Of a stretch of DNA of 54,461 nt, positions 33,245-40,950 are shown one piece after another; position 1 is the stretch's first letter; each line of letters begins with the position of its first letter. The DNA is from a bacterium (GTDB taxonomy: Bacteria; Bacillota_I; Bacilli_A; RF39; UBA660): NCBI GenBank assembly GCA_019423565.1, contig JAHZBE010000011.1, positions 1-54,461 of the forward strand. The letters run 5' to 3'. Position numbers and translations under genes: made by a program. The notes under the pieces are model-generated. The model did no database searches and had not been told where the DNA came from. It worked only from the letters and a program-made list of their open reading frames with translations.

Positions 33245-33444
33245 AGTCTTATATTTGGGCGAAAATCAACTGTTCAGTGCCTATCAAAAAAAAGCATATT
33301 TTTGATAAAAAAACACTTATTTTTGTAAAAAAATGAAAAAATTTTATGGAGGTTGTTTGAGGAGAATATATTTACTCATACCATATTAGGTGGTATGGGT
33401 TGACTAAACAAAATAAAAAGTAGAGATTATAGGAGAAATAAAAA
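33245..33444 (+). promoter_or_regulatory. 200-bp spacer with candidate structured leader before ygjV
   Basis: It contains an A/T hairpin TATCAAAAA/TTTTTGATA (33282-33307), without T-run, and further on a nested structure: outer helix TTGTTTG/TAAACAA (33353-33359 with 33406-33412) enclosing hairpin CTCATACC/GGTATGGG (33376-33400). An A-rich tail follows. It looks like a folded 5' leader, but I do not recognise a riboswitch class, and no gene is seen. Confidence 0.4.
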
Positions 33445-33960
33445 ATGGTATTTAGTATTTTAGCATTATTAGCAGTGTGTATTAGTATATGTATTAAAGA
33501 TAGAAAAAAATCATTATATGTTCAATCATTAAATTGCTTTTTTGAAGCAATATATGATTTTTTAATATCTGCTTTTACAGGTGCAATTTTAAGTATAATA
33601 AATTTAATAAGGACTTTTATATTTATAAATAAAAATAAATTTAGTAAATCTGTATATTTAATAATACTATTTATTTTTGAAGGAATAATTATGATAAATT
33701 GTTATTTTTCATGGGCAGGATGGGTTTCGCTATTACCAACAATTGGTTCAATGATTAGATCATATTGTCTATGGCAATCAAATATGAAATTAGTTAGAAT
33801 ATCTGGAATAACAACAGGAATTTTATACGGCTCTTATTATATTTATTACCATAGTTGGTTCATGGTATTAGGTGATTTTATTTTATTACTTACAGGAATA
33901 TACACACTTTACAAAAATGATATAAGGAGGAAAAGTAACAATGAAGTTATATGTAATTAG
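33445..33960 (+). CDS. YgjV-family inner membrane protein
   Basis: 171 aa, five or six short helices. The segment QSLNCFFEAIYDFLISAFTGA and later SWAGWVSLLPTIGSMIRSY follow the YgjV (Imp-YgjV) family. Its fold is related in style to small SWEET/PnuC carriers, but no substrate is known. The 3' end overlaps the histidine-phosphatase gene by 20 bp. A PnuC-type transporter lies 1 kb downstream, which makes a nutrient-uptake context plausible. Confidence 0.7.
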   Translation: MVFSILALLAVCISICIKDRKKSLYVQSLNCFFEAIYDFLISAFTGAILSIINLIRTFIFINKNKFSKSVYLIILFIFEGIIMINCYFSWAGWVSLLPTIGSMIRSYCLWQSNMKLVRISGITTGILYGSYYIYYHSWFMVLGDFILLLTGIYTLYKNDIRRKSNNEVICN

Positions 33961-34480
33961 ACATGGAAACACAGATAGTAATAGATTAGGTATATATAAT
34001 GGAAAATTATTAAATGAAGATATAAATAATATTGGAATAAAACAAGCACAGGAAGCATCTAAAAAAATTAAAAATTTAAATTTAGATTTGATTATTTGTT
34101 CACCACTTTTAAGAACAAGACATACCTGTGATATTATAAATTCTAATAAGATAAAAGTAATATATGATGATCGAATAGAAGAAAGAAATTGTGGAGTTTT
34201 AACAAATACGAAAATAGATAATTTTTATTATACGGAATATTGGAATTATTATTCTAAAGTTAAAATCGATAATTTAGAAACAGTTCCAGAATTATTTAAA
34301 AGGGTTAATTTATTTTTAGATGAAATCAAGAAAAAATATAGAGGTAAAAATATACTTTTAGTAACACATGGTGGCGTAGCTAGGGCAATCCATTTTTATT
34401 TTAATGAATTGCCAGAAGATGGACAGGTGGAAAAATATTTGCCAGATAATTGTGAAATAAGAGAATATAGTTTTAATTAA
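33941..34480 (+). CDS. histidine phosphatase (CobC/GpmB-like)
   Basis: 179 aa. RHGNTDSN at 7-14 is the phospho-His motif, CSPLLRTRHTC the Arg region, and VTHGGVARAIHFYF the second His; the typical alpha-ribazole-phosphatase/phosphoglycerate-mutase-like layout. AGGAGG precedes the ATG, which lies inside the ygjV reading frame (20-bp overlap), so the genes are coupled. Substrate unknown. Confidence 0.87.
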   Translation: MKLYVIRHGNTDSNRLGIYNGKLLNEDINNIGIKQAQEASKKIKNLNLDLIICSPLLRTRHTCDIINSNKIKVIYDDRIEERNCGVLTNTKIDNFYYTEYWNYYSKVKIDNLETVPELFKRVNLFLDEIKKKYRGKNILLVTHGGVARAIHFYFNELPEDGQVEKYLPDNCEIREYSFN

Positions 34481-34509
34481 TTTAAATAAAAATTGATATA
34501 TGTATAATA

Positions 34510-34648
34510 CACATTATATTATTTCAGTTTGTATGTCAGAACATAGTCAGTTATACCCAAACATATAAAAAGCAACTATTCATAATTAATGAACATGGCA
34601 TGTGGAAACCATTTGTGTGATGGAAAGAAAGTAATTTCTTTCCTTTTA
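34510..34648 (+). ncRNA. candidate structured RNA ending in an intrinsic terminator
   Basis: A TATAAT at 34503-34508 predicts a transcript from about 34515. It contains TATG/CATA and GTTTG/CAAAC helices (about 34528-34571) and an A-rich ATATAAAAAGC stretch, then ATGG..CCAT..ATGG alternatives, and ends with a 9-bp terminator GGAAAGAAA/TTTCTTTCC, GTAA loop, TTTT (34622-34648). No coding frame fits. It may be an sRNA or an attenuating leader of pnuC, 240 bp downstream. No known class is assigned. Confidence 0.45.
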
Positions 34649-34704
34649 TATTGTTTAAAGAACAAATGTTTAGTATAATATATGTATATTTTAGGAGGCT
34701 ATTT

Positions 34705-34779
34705 ATGAACATAAATCTAATTGAAAATGAAAAGTTTTACTATACAATGTCAGTACTTTACTATATTGTTAGAAAATAG
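34705..34779 (+). CDS. possible 24-aa peptide
   Basis: TATAAT (34674-34679) and a strong AGGAGG (34693-34698) precede ATG 34705, which opens MNINLIENEKFYYTMSVLYY and four more residues before TAG. The quality of the expression signals exceeds that of the short frame, so it may be the surviving start of a truncated gene. The stretch from 34780 to 34885 holds nothing else I can recognise. Confidence 0.35.
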   Translation: MNINLIENEKFYYTMSVLYYIVRK

Positions 34780-34885
34780 TAAAATAAACGTTAGTTAAAT
34801 TTTTTATATCATCTGTTGATTTGTAGTTTCGTATTAAAAATAAAATGATTAACGATATTGAAAATATATAAGAGGAGGAATTATT

Positions 34886-35551
34886 ATGAATTTAAAAAAT
34901 AAAAAATATAACCAAGTAATAGTACCAATATTAGTTTGTATTATTTCAATAATAATTGGTATTTTTTCAAAAAATACTTTTGTAGGAATGATTGTATTAA
35001 TAACAGGTATATTAAATTCTTATTATAGTAGTGTTGGAAATAAGATTAATTTTCCTATAGGAGTTATAAACAATTTAGCATTATCATATGTAGCGCTTAA
35101 AAATAATAATTATGGTTTAGTGATATTTAATTTATTATTTTTTATGCCAATAAATATAAAAGGGTATTTTGAATGGAATAAAAATTCAAATAAAGATGTT
35201 GTTAAAAATAGAGGTTTAGGATTAAAAAAAGGAGTAATTACAATAATTTTATCGATAGTTACTGGTCTTTTAGTTGCGTATCTATTACAATTAATTCCTG
35301 GAGAAAGATTAACATATTTGGATTCATTTACTAATGTTATTAGTTTTATCGCAGGAATTTTACTTATGTTAAGATATAATGAATCATGGATACTATATTT
35401 GGTTAATAATGTTTTAGATTTAACGTTATGGATTATCAATTTTAGTAGTGGTGGTTTTGATTCTTTAATGGTATTACTAATGTCAATAATGTATTTAGTA
35501 ATAAACATATATGCATTATTTAAATGGAGGGATAAAAATGAAAAATTATAA
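34886..35551 (+). CDS. pnuC: PnuC-family nicotinamide riboside-type transporter
   Basis: 221 aa, about seven helices. The pattern GVINNLALSYVALKNNNYG, then FFMPINIKGYFEWNKN, and the Trp/Asn-rich SWILYLVNNVLDLTLWIINF are typical for PnuC facilitators, which import nicotinamide riboside or related vitamins/nucleosides. AGGAGG precedes the ATG. Its end overlaps the HAD gene by 14 bp, and that gene overlaps the phosphodiesterase gene, giving a three-gene operon. Such phosphatases could act on the imported nucleoside or its nucleotide; this is an inference. Confidence 0.8.
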   Translation: MNLKNKKYNQVIVPILVCIISIIIGIFSKNTFVGMIVLITGILNSYYSSVGNKINFPIGVINNLALSYVALKNNNYGLVIFNLLFFMPINIKGYFEWNKNSNKDVVKNRGLGLKKGVITIILSIVTGLLVAYLLQLIPGERLTYLDSFTNVISFIAGILLMLRYNESWILYLVNNVLDLTLWIINFSSGGFDSLMVLLMSIMYLVINIYALFKWRDKNEKL

Positions 35552-36176
35552 AAAATATATATTTGATGTTGATTACACAATATTAATTCCAGATTGGTCT
35601 AAAGAAGATGATTATTTTAAAGAACACATTTTAGAAAATGAGCAAGAAGAATTTTTTAAGAATAAACAAAGCATTTTAAATAAGTATGAACAAGAATTTC
35701 CAAGATATAATACTAAAACTTTAAGTGATTATTTTAAAAGTTATGGTTTTACAGTAAGTGAAGATACGATTAATGGTTGGATGATTTACAATGGTGAAAC
35801 TATTAAAGATGAAGTAGTTGATGGTGTGGTTGATTTGTTTAAATATTTAAAAGAAAATAACAAAGAAATAGTAATACTTACTAGTTGGTTTAGTGGAACA
35901 CAAATTCCAAGATTAAAAAGAGCAGGATTATTTAATTATATAGATAAAATAGTGGCTGGAGAAGATGCTATGAAACCAGGATTAGAATCATTTGAACTTG
36001 CTATAGATGGTACAAATAAAAAAGATTGCATAATGATAGGTGATAGTATTAGAAGTGATAAAGTAGGTGCTGATAATGCTTTAATAGATAGTTATATAGT
36101 AGATAAAGAACATACAATTAGAGATTTATATAATATGATAATAGGTGAAAAATATGAAAGTAAGAAACAATTATAA
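35538..36176 (+). CDS. HAD-superfamily hydrolase
   Basis: 212 aa. Motif I is FDVDYTIL (with the nucleophilic Asp), motif II VILTSWF, motif III Lys in AMKPGLESF, motif IV MIGDSIRSD. Helical cap domain between motifs I and II (about 20-95). The start ATG 35538, with GGAGGG 6-7 bp upstream, lies within the end of pnuC; the next gene starts 23 bp before its stop. Phosphatase of unknown substrate, coupled to the PnuC transporter. Confidence 0.85.
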   Translation: MKNYKKYIFDVDYTILIPDWSKEDDYFKEHILENEQEEFFKNKQSILNKYEQEFPRYNTKTLSDYFKSYGFTVSEDTINGWMIYNGETIKDEVVDGVVDLFKYLKENNKEIVILTSWFSGTQIPRLKRAGLFNYIDKIVAGEDAMKPGLESFELAIDGTNKKDCIMIGDSIRSDKVGADNALIDSYIVDKEHTIRDLYNMIIGEKYESKKQL

Positions 36177-37275
36177 TGAATGTTTAACAAACCTTGCATG
36201 TTCTATAGCAAAATATTTTGGTGCATCATATAAACACAATACTATTGGTTATATTGATAAATTGTTAGAAGAAAAAAGTCCTAAAAATGTTGTAACAATT
36301 TTAATTGATGGTATGGGAACATTTATTTTGGATAAGCATTTATTATGTGATTCATTTTTTATGAAACATAAAATAAAAGATATAACAAGTGTTTTTCCAG
36401 CAACTACTGTTGCCGCAACAGCAAGTATGAGAACAGGATTAAATCCTTGTGAAACCGGTATGCTTGGTTGGACAATGTATTTTGATGATATTGATGAAAC
36501 GATAGTTACATTTGCAGGAACTAAAAAAGGTGATGAAACTTGGACAGTACTAGATGATGCAATAGAATATGAAAATAAATATTTAAAACCCAAAGAAGTA
36601 ACAGATAGAATTAATGAAGAAACTAATTATGAAGGATATAAAGTTACTCCATTTGATGAAGATGCATATCAAGGTATAGATGAAATGTTTGAAAAGATAG
36701 AAAAATTATGCAATCAAGATACAAAAAAATATATTTATGCATATAATGATGAACCAGATCATACAATGCATGATTTGGGTACAGATAATGGAAAAATAAA
36801 AGACTTAATTATTGAAAGAGAAAATAAAATATACGAATTATCAAAAAAATTAAATGATACAATTATTTTTGTAGTGGCAGATCATGGACATTTAAATGAA
36901 GAAGACATATTTTTAAAAGATTATCCTGATATTTTAAAATGTTTAAAAAGGGTTCCATCTATCGAACCTAGAGCAACTGCATTTTTTATAAAAGATGGTA
37001 AAAAAGAAGAATTTGGAAATTTGTTTAATAAATATTTTAGTGAATATTTTAATTTGTATACAAAAGAAGAAGTAATAGATTCGAAACTATTTGGTGATGG
37101 CGAAGAAAATCCAAAATTTAGAAGTGAATTAGGTGATTATTTAGCTATTTCTCATACAAAGAAAGCATTTATTTCTGATGGTGATTATCCATTATATTCA
37201 CAGCATGCAGGATATACAGATGATGAAATATATATACCATTAATAGTTATAGATACTAATGAAGTAAATGAATAG
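36154..37275 (+). CDS. alkaline-phosphatase-fold phosphodiesterase / nucleotide pyrophosphatase
   Basis: 373 aa, cytosolic (no signal peptide). Metal site 1 Asp in LIDGMGTFIL, the catalytic Thr in VFPATTVAATASMRTG, Asp/His in NDEPDHTMHDLG, VVADHGH, and a final His in YSQHAGYTDDE: the complete two-metal set of the type I phosphodiesterase/NPP family. AGGTGA lies 6 bp before ATG 36154. It overlaps the HAD gene by 23 bp and closes the pnuC operon before a terminator. It probably cleaves a nucleotide or phosphodiester. Confidence 0.85.
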   Translation: MKVRNNYNECLTNLACSIAKYFGASYKHNTIGYIDKLLEEKSPKNVVTILIDGMGTFILDKHLLCDSFFMKHKIKDITSVFPATTVAATASMRTGLNPCETGMLGWTMYFDDIDETIVTFAGTKKGDETWTVLDDAIEYENKYLKPKEVTDRINEETNYEGYKVTPFDEDAYQGIDEMFEKIEKLCNQDTKKYIYAYNDEPDHTMHDLGTDNGKIKDLIIERENKIYELSKKLNDTIIFVVADHGHLNEEDIFLKDYPDILKCLKRVPSIEPRATAFFIKDGKKEEFGNLFNKYFSEYFNLYTKEEVIDSKLFGDGEENPKFRSELGDYLAISHTKKAFISDGDYPLYSQHAGYTDDEIYIPLIVIDTNEVNE

Positions 37276-37291
37276 AATTGTTGATTAATTG

Positions 37292-37322
37292 AGTACACTT
37301 TATTAAAGGCGTACTTTTTTTA
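37292..37322 (+). terminator. intrinsic terminator of pnuC operon
   Basis: AGTAC/GTACT outer stem with inner CTTT/AAAG, followed by T7. Confidence 0.8.
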
Positions 37323-37386
37323 TTAGTAAACTATATATGTAAAATAAGACTATTTTTTATGCTATAATTATAATGAGGTGAAAAAA

Positions 37387-37917
37387 ATGAATACACAAAT
37401 GATTTCTTCAATTTGTATAGCTCTAGTCGGAATTTTATTAATTATTTTATCAATATTATTTTTTATAAAAGAAAAAAAACTTAAGAAAAATTGTACAAGT
37501 ATGGTAAAAGGGAATGTTATAAAGTATAAATATCTTGGTTCAAATAATGCTAGGTCTATATCACCAGTTGTTGAGTACATTGTAGATGGTAAAAAATATA
37601 ATGCATATAGACACTATAAAAAGATTGTATCAAAAAATAAATATGTATTAAATAATGATGAAAGTGATAACTTTTATATACTAGATGATACATTTTATAT
37701 AAATACTATAGGAGTTTATCATAATTATAGATTACTTGCAGAAGAAAAATGGCCAATAGGAACAGAATTACCAGTATTTTATAATCCTAAAAATCCAAAA
37801 CAAGGATTTGTAGAAAAAGTAGTTACAATAAATAAAACAGTAGGTATAGTACTTTTAGGTACTGGAGTGGGATTAATAATTTTATCATTAGTTTTTTACA
37901 TATTACTTAGTTTATAA
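37387..37917 (+). CDS. DUF3592-family membrane protein
   Basis: 176 aa. One N-terminal helix (about 5-28), a beta-rich central domain with GNVIKYKYLGSNNARSISPVVEY and LPVFYNPKNPKQGFVE, and a second helix at the C-terminus. The 'PVVEY..DG..Y' and 'VYYNP.NP' pattern defines DUF3592. Function unknown. GAGGTG lies 6 bp before ATG 37387 and TATAAT at 37363-37368 gives a very short leader. Confidence 0.8.
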   Translation: MNTQMISSICIALVGILLIILSILFFIKEKKLKKNCTSMVKGNVIKYKYLGSNNARSISPVVEYIVDGKKYNAYRHYKKIVSKNKYVLNNDESDNFYILDDTFYINTIGVYHNYRLLAEEKWPIGTELPVFYNPKNPKQGFVEKVVTINKTVGIVLLGTGVGLIILSLVFYILLSL

Positions 37918-37980
37918 AAATAAGTAGATAATTCTATTTATTTTTATGTTACAATTTTCTTATATAAAGGAGTGGTTGTT

Positions 37981-38412
37981 TTGTCAAGAGTTTATTATGA
38001 AGATATATATAATTTAGGATTATTATATGCTTATATAGATAGTAATGGTACACAGAAAATGGTATTATTGGATGATTTAAAAAGATTTCATAATACTATA
38101 GAAAAAAATTTAGAAGAAATGCATAGCAATATAAATGATATTTATGCTGGAATTTGGAATAGTAATGATGAACCAATTTATTTTGTAAGTAGTAATAAAG
38201 AAGGCGATGTTTATTATGTTTTAAAACCAGAATTTAATTTATTAATGGCAAAAAGAAAATATATAGGTTGTTTGTCATTGGAGGTAATAGAGGCGTCATT
38301 AATGGAAAATGCTTTAGAATGTATTGAACCTGTAAAAAAACAAGAAGTAGAGAATAATAATAAAAAAGAAAAATCTTTATACTTGGGTTCAGAAGTTAAT
38401 TCTGAAAAATAA
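37981..38412 (+). CDS. uncharacterised 143-aa protein (TTG start)
   Basis: A soluble protein; a TTG at 37981 is the best start because AAGGAG (37967-37972) lies 8 bp upstream, while the in-frame GTG at 37972 overlaps it. The N-terminus would read MSRVYYEDIYNLGLLYAYID. The protein has no signal, membrane or known domain. A Lys/Glu-rich tail (about 118-143) is probably disordered. It is 10 bp upstream of the deoxyribosyltransferase-like gene. Confidence 0.65.
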   Translation: MSRVYYEDIYNLGLLYAYIDSNGTQKMVLLDDLKRFHNTIEKNLEEMHSNINDIYAGIWNSNDEPIYFVSSNKEGDVYYVLKPEFNLLMAKRKYIGCLSLEVIEASLMENALECIEPVKKQEVENNNKKEKSLYLGSEVNSEK

Positions 38413-38422
38413 AAGTGATAAT

Positions 38423-38710
38423 ATGAAGGTAATAACAATATGTGGTAGTTTAAAATTTCAAAATGAAATGATGAATATTTCAGAAAAATTATCTTTGGAA
38501 GGCAACTGTGTTTTCACACCAGTTTATCCCGTTATTAAAATAAAAAGCACTAAAGAAGAATTAGATAATTTAAAGAAAATTCACTTTAAAAAGATAGAAC
38601 TATCAGATGCAATATTTGTAATAAATAAAGATAAATATATTGGTGAAAGTACTAATTTAGAGATAGAATATGCAAAAAAATTAGGTAAGGAAATATTATA
38701 TTTAGAATAA
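38423..38710 (+). CDS. nucleoside 2-deoxyribosyltransferase-like small protein
   Basis: A 95-aa Rossmann-like fold. ICGSLKFQNEMMNISEKL opens the domain; SDAIFVINKDKYIGESTNLEIEYAKKLGKEI is the conserved closing part with the nucleophilic-Glu region E(S)TNLEIEYA. It belongs to the nucleoside 2-deoxyribosyltransferase/DUF4406-like superfamily, acting on (deoxy)nucleosides or nucleotides. The weak ribosome site (AAGTGA) suggests coupling to the gene just upstream. Confidence 0.7.
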   Translation: MKVITICGSLKFQNEMMNISEKLSLEGNCVFTPVYPVIKIKSTKEELDNLKKIHFKKIELSDAIFVINKDKYIGESTNLEIEYAKKLGKEILYLE

Positions 38711-38796
38711 ATCACTTAAATAGACATAATTATAACTTTTTGTTGTTCCTTTTAAATTAATAATAAATTACAATTGATTTGAAAGGAGAAAATTTT

Positions 38797-38920
38797 ATAG
38801 ATACAAATAAAATATATGCAGAAGCAATTGTTAATGATTATTCTGAAAAGAAAGAATCAAAGGTAATGGCTTTAAAAAAACTAGATATAAAGGCAAAATT
38901 ATCAGCAAATATATTTGCTT
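38797..38920 (+). pseudogene. 5' half of a small membrane-protein gene split by the island ('dihydropteridine reductase'-annotated family)
   Basis: An AGGAG site (38784-38788) is followed at the right distance by ATA-GAT-ACA, where relatives have ATG. The frame gives DTNKIYAEAIVNDYSEKKES, then KVMALKKLDIKAKLSANIFA, and breaks at the IS end. The continuation SANIFAYSFGIIMSL is found 10.3 kb away (49255). The intact protein is a ~115-aa two-helix membrane protein common in Clostridia, often annotated (doubtfully) as dihydropteridine reductase; that family recall is from memory. Start-codon loss shows that it is dead independently of the insertion. Confidence 0.8.
38903..38920 (+). repeat. 18-bp direct repeat, left copy (target duplication)
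   Basis: CAGCAAATATATTTGCTT, identical to 49255-49272. It contains the 16-bp perfect palindrome AGCAAATATATTTGCT. It abuts the IS left end. Confidence 0.9.
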
Positions 38921-39087
38921 CAGAGTGTTGACAAAGTTCAATGCTCTTTTCTTTTTTTTTAATTTGTATTATAATGAATATACGAGAAAAATTTCTATTT
39001 TAACCAAAAGAAATATTCAACTTCTCACTTTTATTATGCAAAAATGTTATATTATAAGTGGTTAAAGTAGAAATGAGTTGAAGTAAT

Positions 39088-40475
39088 ATGATAATTATAA
39101 ACAAAAATATACAAAGTGAAATCTTAATCACTACTATGGAAGAAATTGTACCAGAGGACAGTTTATTTCGTAAGATAGATAAATATATAGATTTCACTTT
39201 TATTTATGATAAAGTAAAACATTTATATTGTGAAAATAATGGAAGACCTAGTATTGACCCAGTTGTATTATTTAAGATAGTATTTATACAAGCATTAGAT
39301 GGATTAAAATCAATGAGGCAAACTTGAAAAAAAATAAAAGTAGATGCAGAATATAGATGGTTTTTATGAATACCATTTGGAGAAGATACTCCACATTTTT
39401 CTACATTTAGTAAAAACTATGAAAGAAGATTTAAAGATTCAAATATATTCGAGGAAATATTTATAGAAATAGTAAATCAAGCAATAAAATATAATTTAGT
39501 AGACGGAACTACATTTTATACAGACTCAACACATAAAAAAGCGAATGCTAATAAGAATAAATATAATGATGAAATAGTTAAAAATATAAAAGAAAGACGC
39601 AAATGGTTAGAAGAAGAAATAAACGAAGAAAGAATAAAACAAGGAAGAAAACCGTTTGAATATAAAGATAAAATAGAAGAAAAACATATTAAAGTAAGTA
39701 CGACAGATAAAGAAATTGGATATTATCATAGAGATAATAAAGAAAAAGGTTTCATGTATTTAGATCATAGAACAGTAGATGATAAATGTAATATTATAGT
39801 TGATTGTTATATTACAAAAGGAAATGTTCATGATTCTGGTCCATTTATAGATAGATGTGAATATATAAAAAATACATTTGGTTTTTCTTTAAAGAACTAT
39901 GCCGTAGATTCAGGATATTTAACGTTAGATATTAAAAAGTACTTTATTGATAATAATATATTTGGTGTATTTGGACGTAGAAGATTTGGAACATCTGAAT
40001 CAAGAAAAGAAAAAAGAAAATATGAATATATTACAGAATTAGATATATATTATGAAAAAGAAATAGGAGAAGTTTTAGAGTACAAAGGCTTAATTGATAA
40101 ACTAGGATATAAGAAATATGAAAATTCAGATAAAACAAAAATAGTAAGAAGACACATTCACGAGGAATGGAATGAACTTTTTAATAAAAACAGATTATCT
40201 GAATTTGGTAAAAAACTATATCAAAAAAGAAAAGAACTTGTTGAAAGAAGTTTTGCAGATTCAAAACAAAATCATGGATATAGATATGCTATGTATAAAG
40301 GAGTTAAAAAAATCAACACTATATATGGCTTATTTGTGCTGCACAAAACATGAAAAATATAGCAATAAAAAATGATAATGTAGGAAAGAAGTCTCAAATA
40401 TTATCATCAAATATAGAATTTTTAACAAAAATAGTTAAATTATTTAAAAAAATTCAAATAAAAAATAATGCATAA
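39088..40475 (+). pseudogene. IS1182-family DDE transposase with two in-frame TGA and a frameshift
   Basis: One frame runs from ATG 39088 through TGA codons at 39325-39327 and 39367-39369 to 40353. A T-rich frameshift near 40333 moves the last ~45 residues (CAAQNMKNIAIKNDN...) to another frame ending TAA 40475. Motifs: N-terminal DSLFRKIDKYIDF; GRPSIDPVVLFKIVFIQ; HFSTFSKNYERRF; first Asp in FYTDSTHKKANANKNK; second Asp in YAVDSGYLTLDIK; Glu in RKELVERSFADSKQNHGYRYA. Around the TGAs the text is SMRQT-TGA-KKIKV and YRWFL-TGA-IPFG. Both could be nonsense mutations or Trp codons of a TGA-recoding donor. Confidence 0.85.
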
Positions 40476-40480
40476 GGAAA

Positions 40481-40503
40481 CCTCTAGAAAAAATCTAGGG
40501 GTT
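40481..40503 (+). terminator. hairpin/terminator at the IS right end
   Basis: 8-bp stem CCTCTAGA/TCTAGGGG (one wobble), A5 loop, then GTTTG; it ends where the right inverted repeat begins. Confidence 0.6.
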
Positions 40504-40520
40504 TGTCTACACTCTGAAAA

Positions 40521-40546
40521 TATAGTTAAAAAATATCTTAACTATA
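40521..40546 (+). promoter_or_regulatory. 9-bp inverted repeat (possible operator) upstream of island genes
   Basis: TATAGTTAA (40521-40529) and TTAACTATA (40538-40546) lie 5 bp outside the IS right end. The right arm runs into TATATTATA, a possible -10 region for the 40571 gene, so a repressor site or an RNA hairpin are both possible. Confidence 0.4.
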
Positions 40547-40570
40547 TTATACGAGGATGTATTAGGTAGT

Positions 40571-40876
40571 ATGAAAGAAAAAGATAGTATAAATAAAGTT
40601 ATCGAATTTATTAATTTATATAGCTTTGAAAATAATAATACTCAACTAAAATTATTACAAAATCAATTAAATATATACGAATCACATATTGAATTGTTAA
40701 AAAATAATAAGATAGAACAACATAAAGAGGAAATAAAAAAATATGAAAATAAGATAAATGAATTATATTTACAAATTGGTGATATATTAACTATTAATGA
40801 AAGATTATATAAAAATATAGAAAAGATTCATAAAATTTATAGAACTAGTTGTAATAATTTGGTACAATGTAGTTAG
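40571..40876 (+). CDS. uncharacterised coiled-coil protein, 101 aa
   Basis: Starts MKEKDSINKVIEFINLYSFE; two amphipathic helices (about 20-60 and 60-90) with Leu/Ile every third or fourth residue predict a coiled coil. Cytosolic. A weak AGGTAG site precedes the ATG. No family recognised. It is the first gene inside the island after the IS and lies 74 bp before the PHP gene, so it may be the first member of that operon. Confidence 0.5.
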   Translation: MKEKDSINKVIEFINLYSFENNNTQLKLLQNQLNIYESHIELLKNNKIEQHKEEIKKYENKINELYLQIGDILTINERLYKNIEKIHKIYRTSCNNLVQCS

Positions 40877-40950
40877 TGATAATATAAAAATATAAATAGT
40901 TAAAATTATAAGATGTGTTTATAAAAAAAGAAAAGTATGTGAGGTGCAAA

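Larger units (their letters stand above)
38921..40516 (+). mobile_element. IS1182-family insertion sequence (1596 bp, inactive transposase)
   Basis: The left end CAGAGTGTTGACAAAG (38921-38936) and the right end, read inward, CAGAGTGTAGACAAAC (40516-40501), match at 14 of 16 positions. Between them lies one transposase gene covering most of the element and a hairpin near the right end. The 18-bp direct repeat flanks only the left end, not the right end at 40517, so this IS was not inserted alone at this place. Confidence 0.88.

Noticed and set aside
33332..33388. 18-codon frame MKKFYGGCLRRIYLLIPY
   Set aside because: It has no ribosome site and overlaps the candidate leader structure.
34515..34600. 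PreQ1-I riboswitch
   Set aside because: An ATACCC..ATATAAAAAGC similarity exists, but the closing helix encloses an extra hairpin and the loop does not fit the compact class I pseudoknot.
35110..35580. 156-codon open frame on the minus strand
   Set aside because: It is antisense to pnuC and has no ribosome site or recognisable protein.
39754..40353. Separate short transposase gene starting at the internal ATG
   Set aside because: It is the downstream part of the same transposase frame interrupted by TGA codons, not an independent gene.
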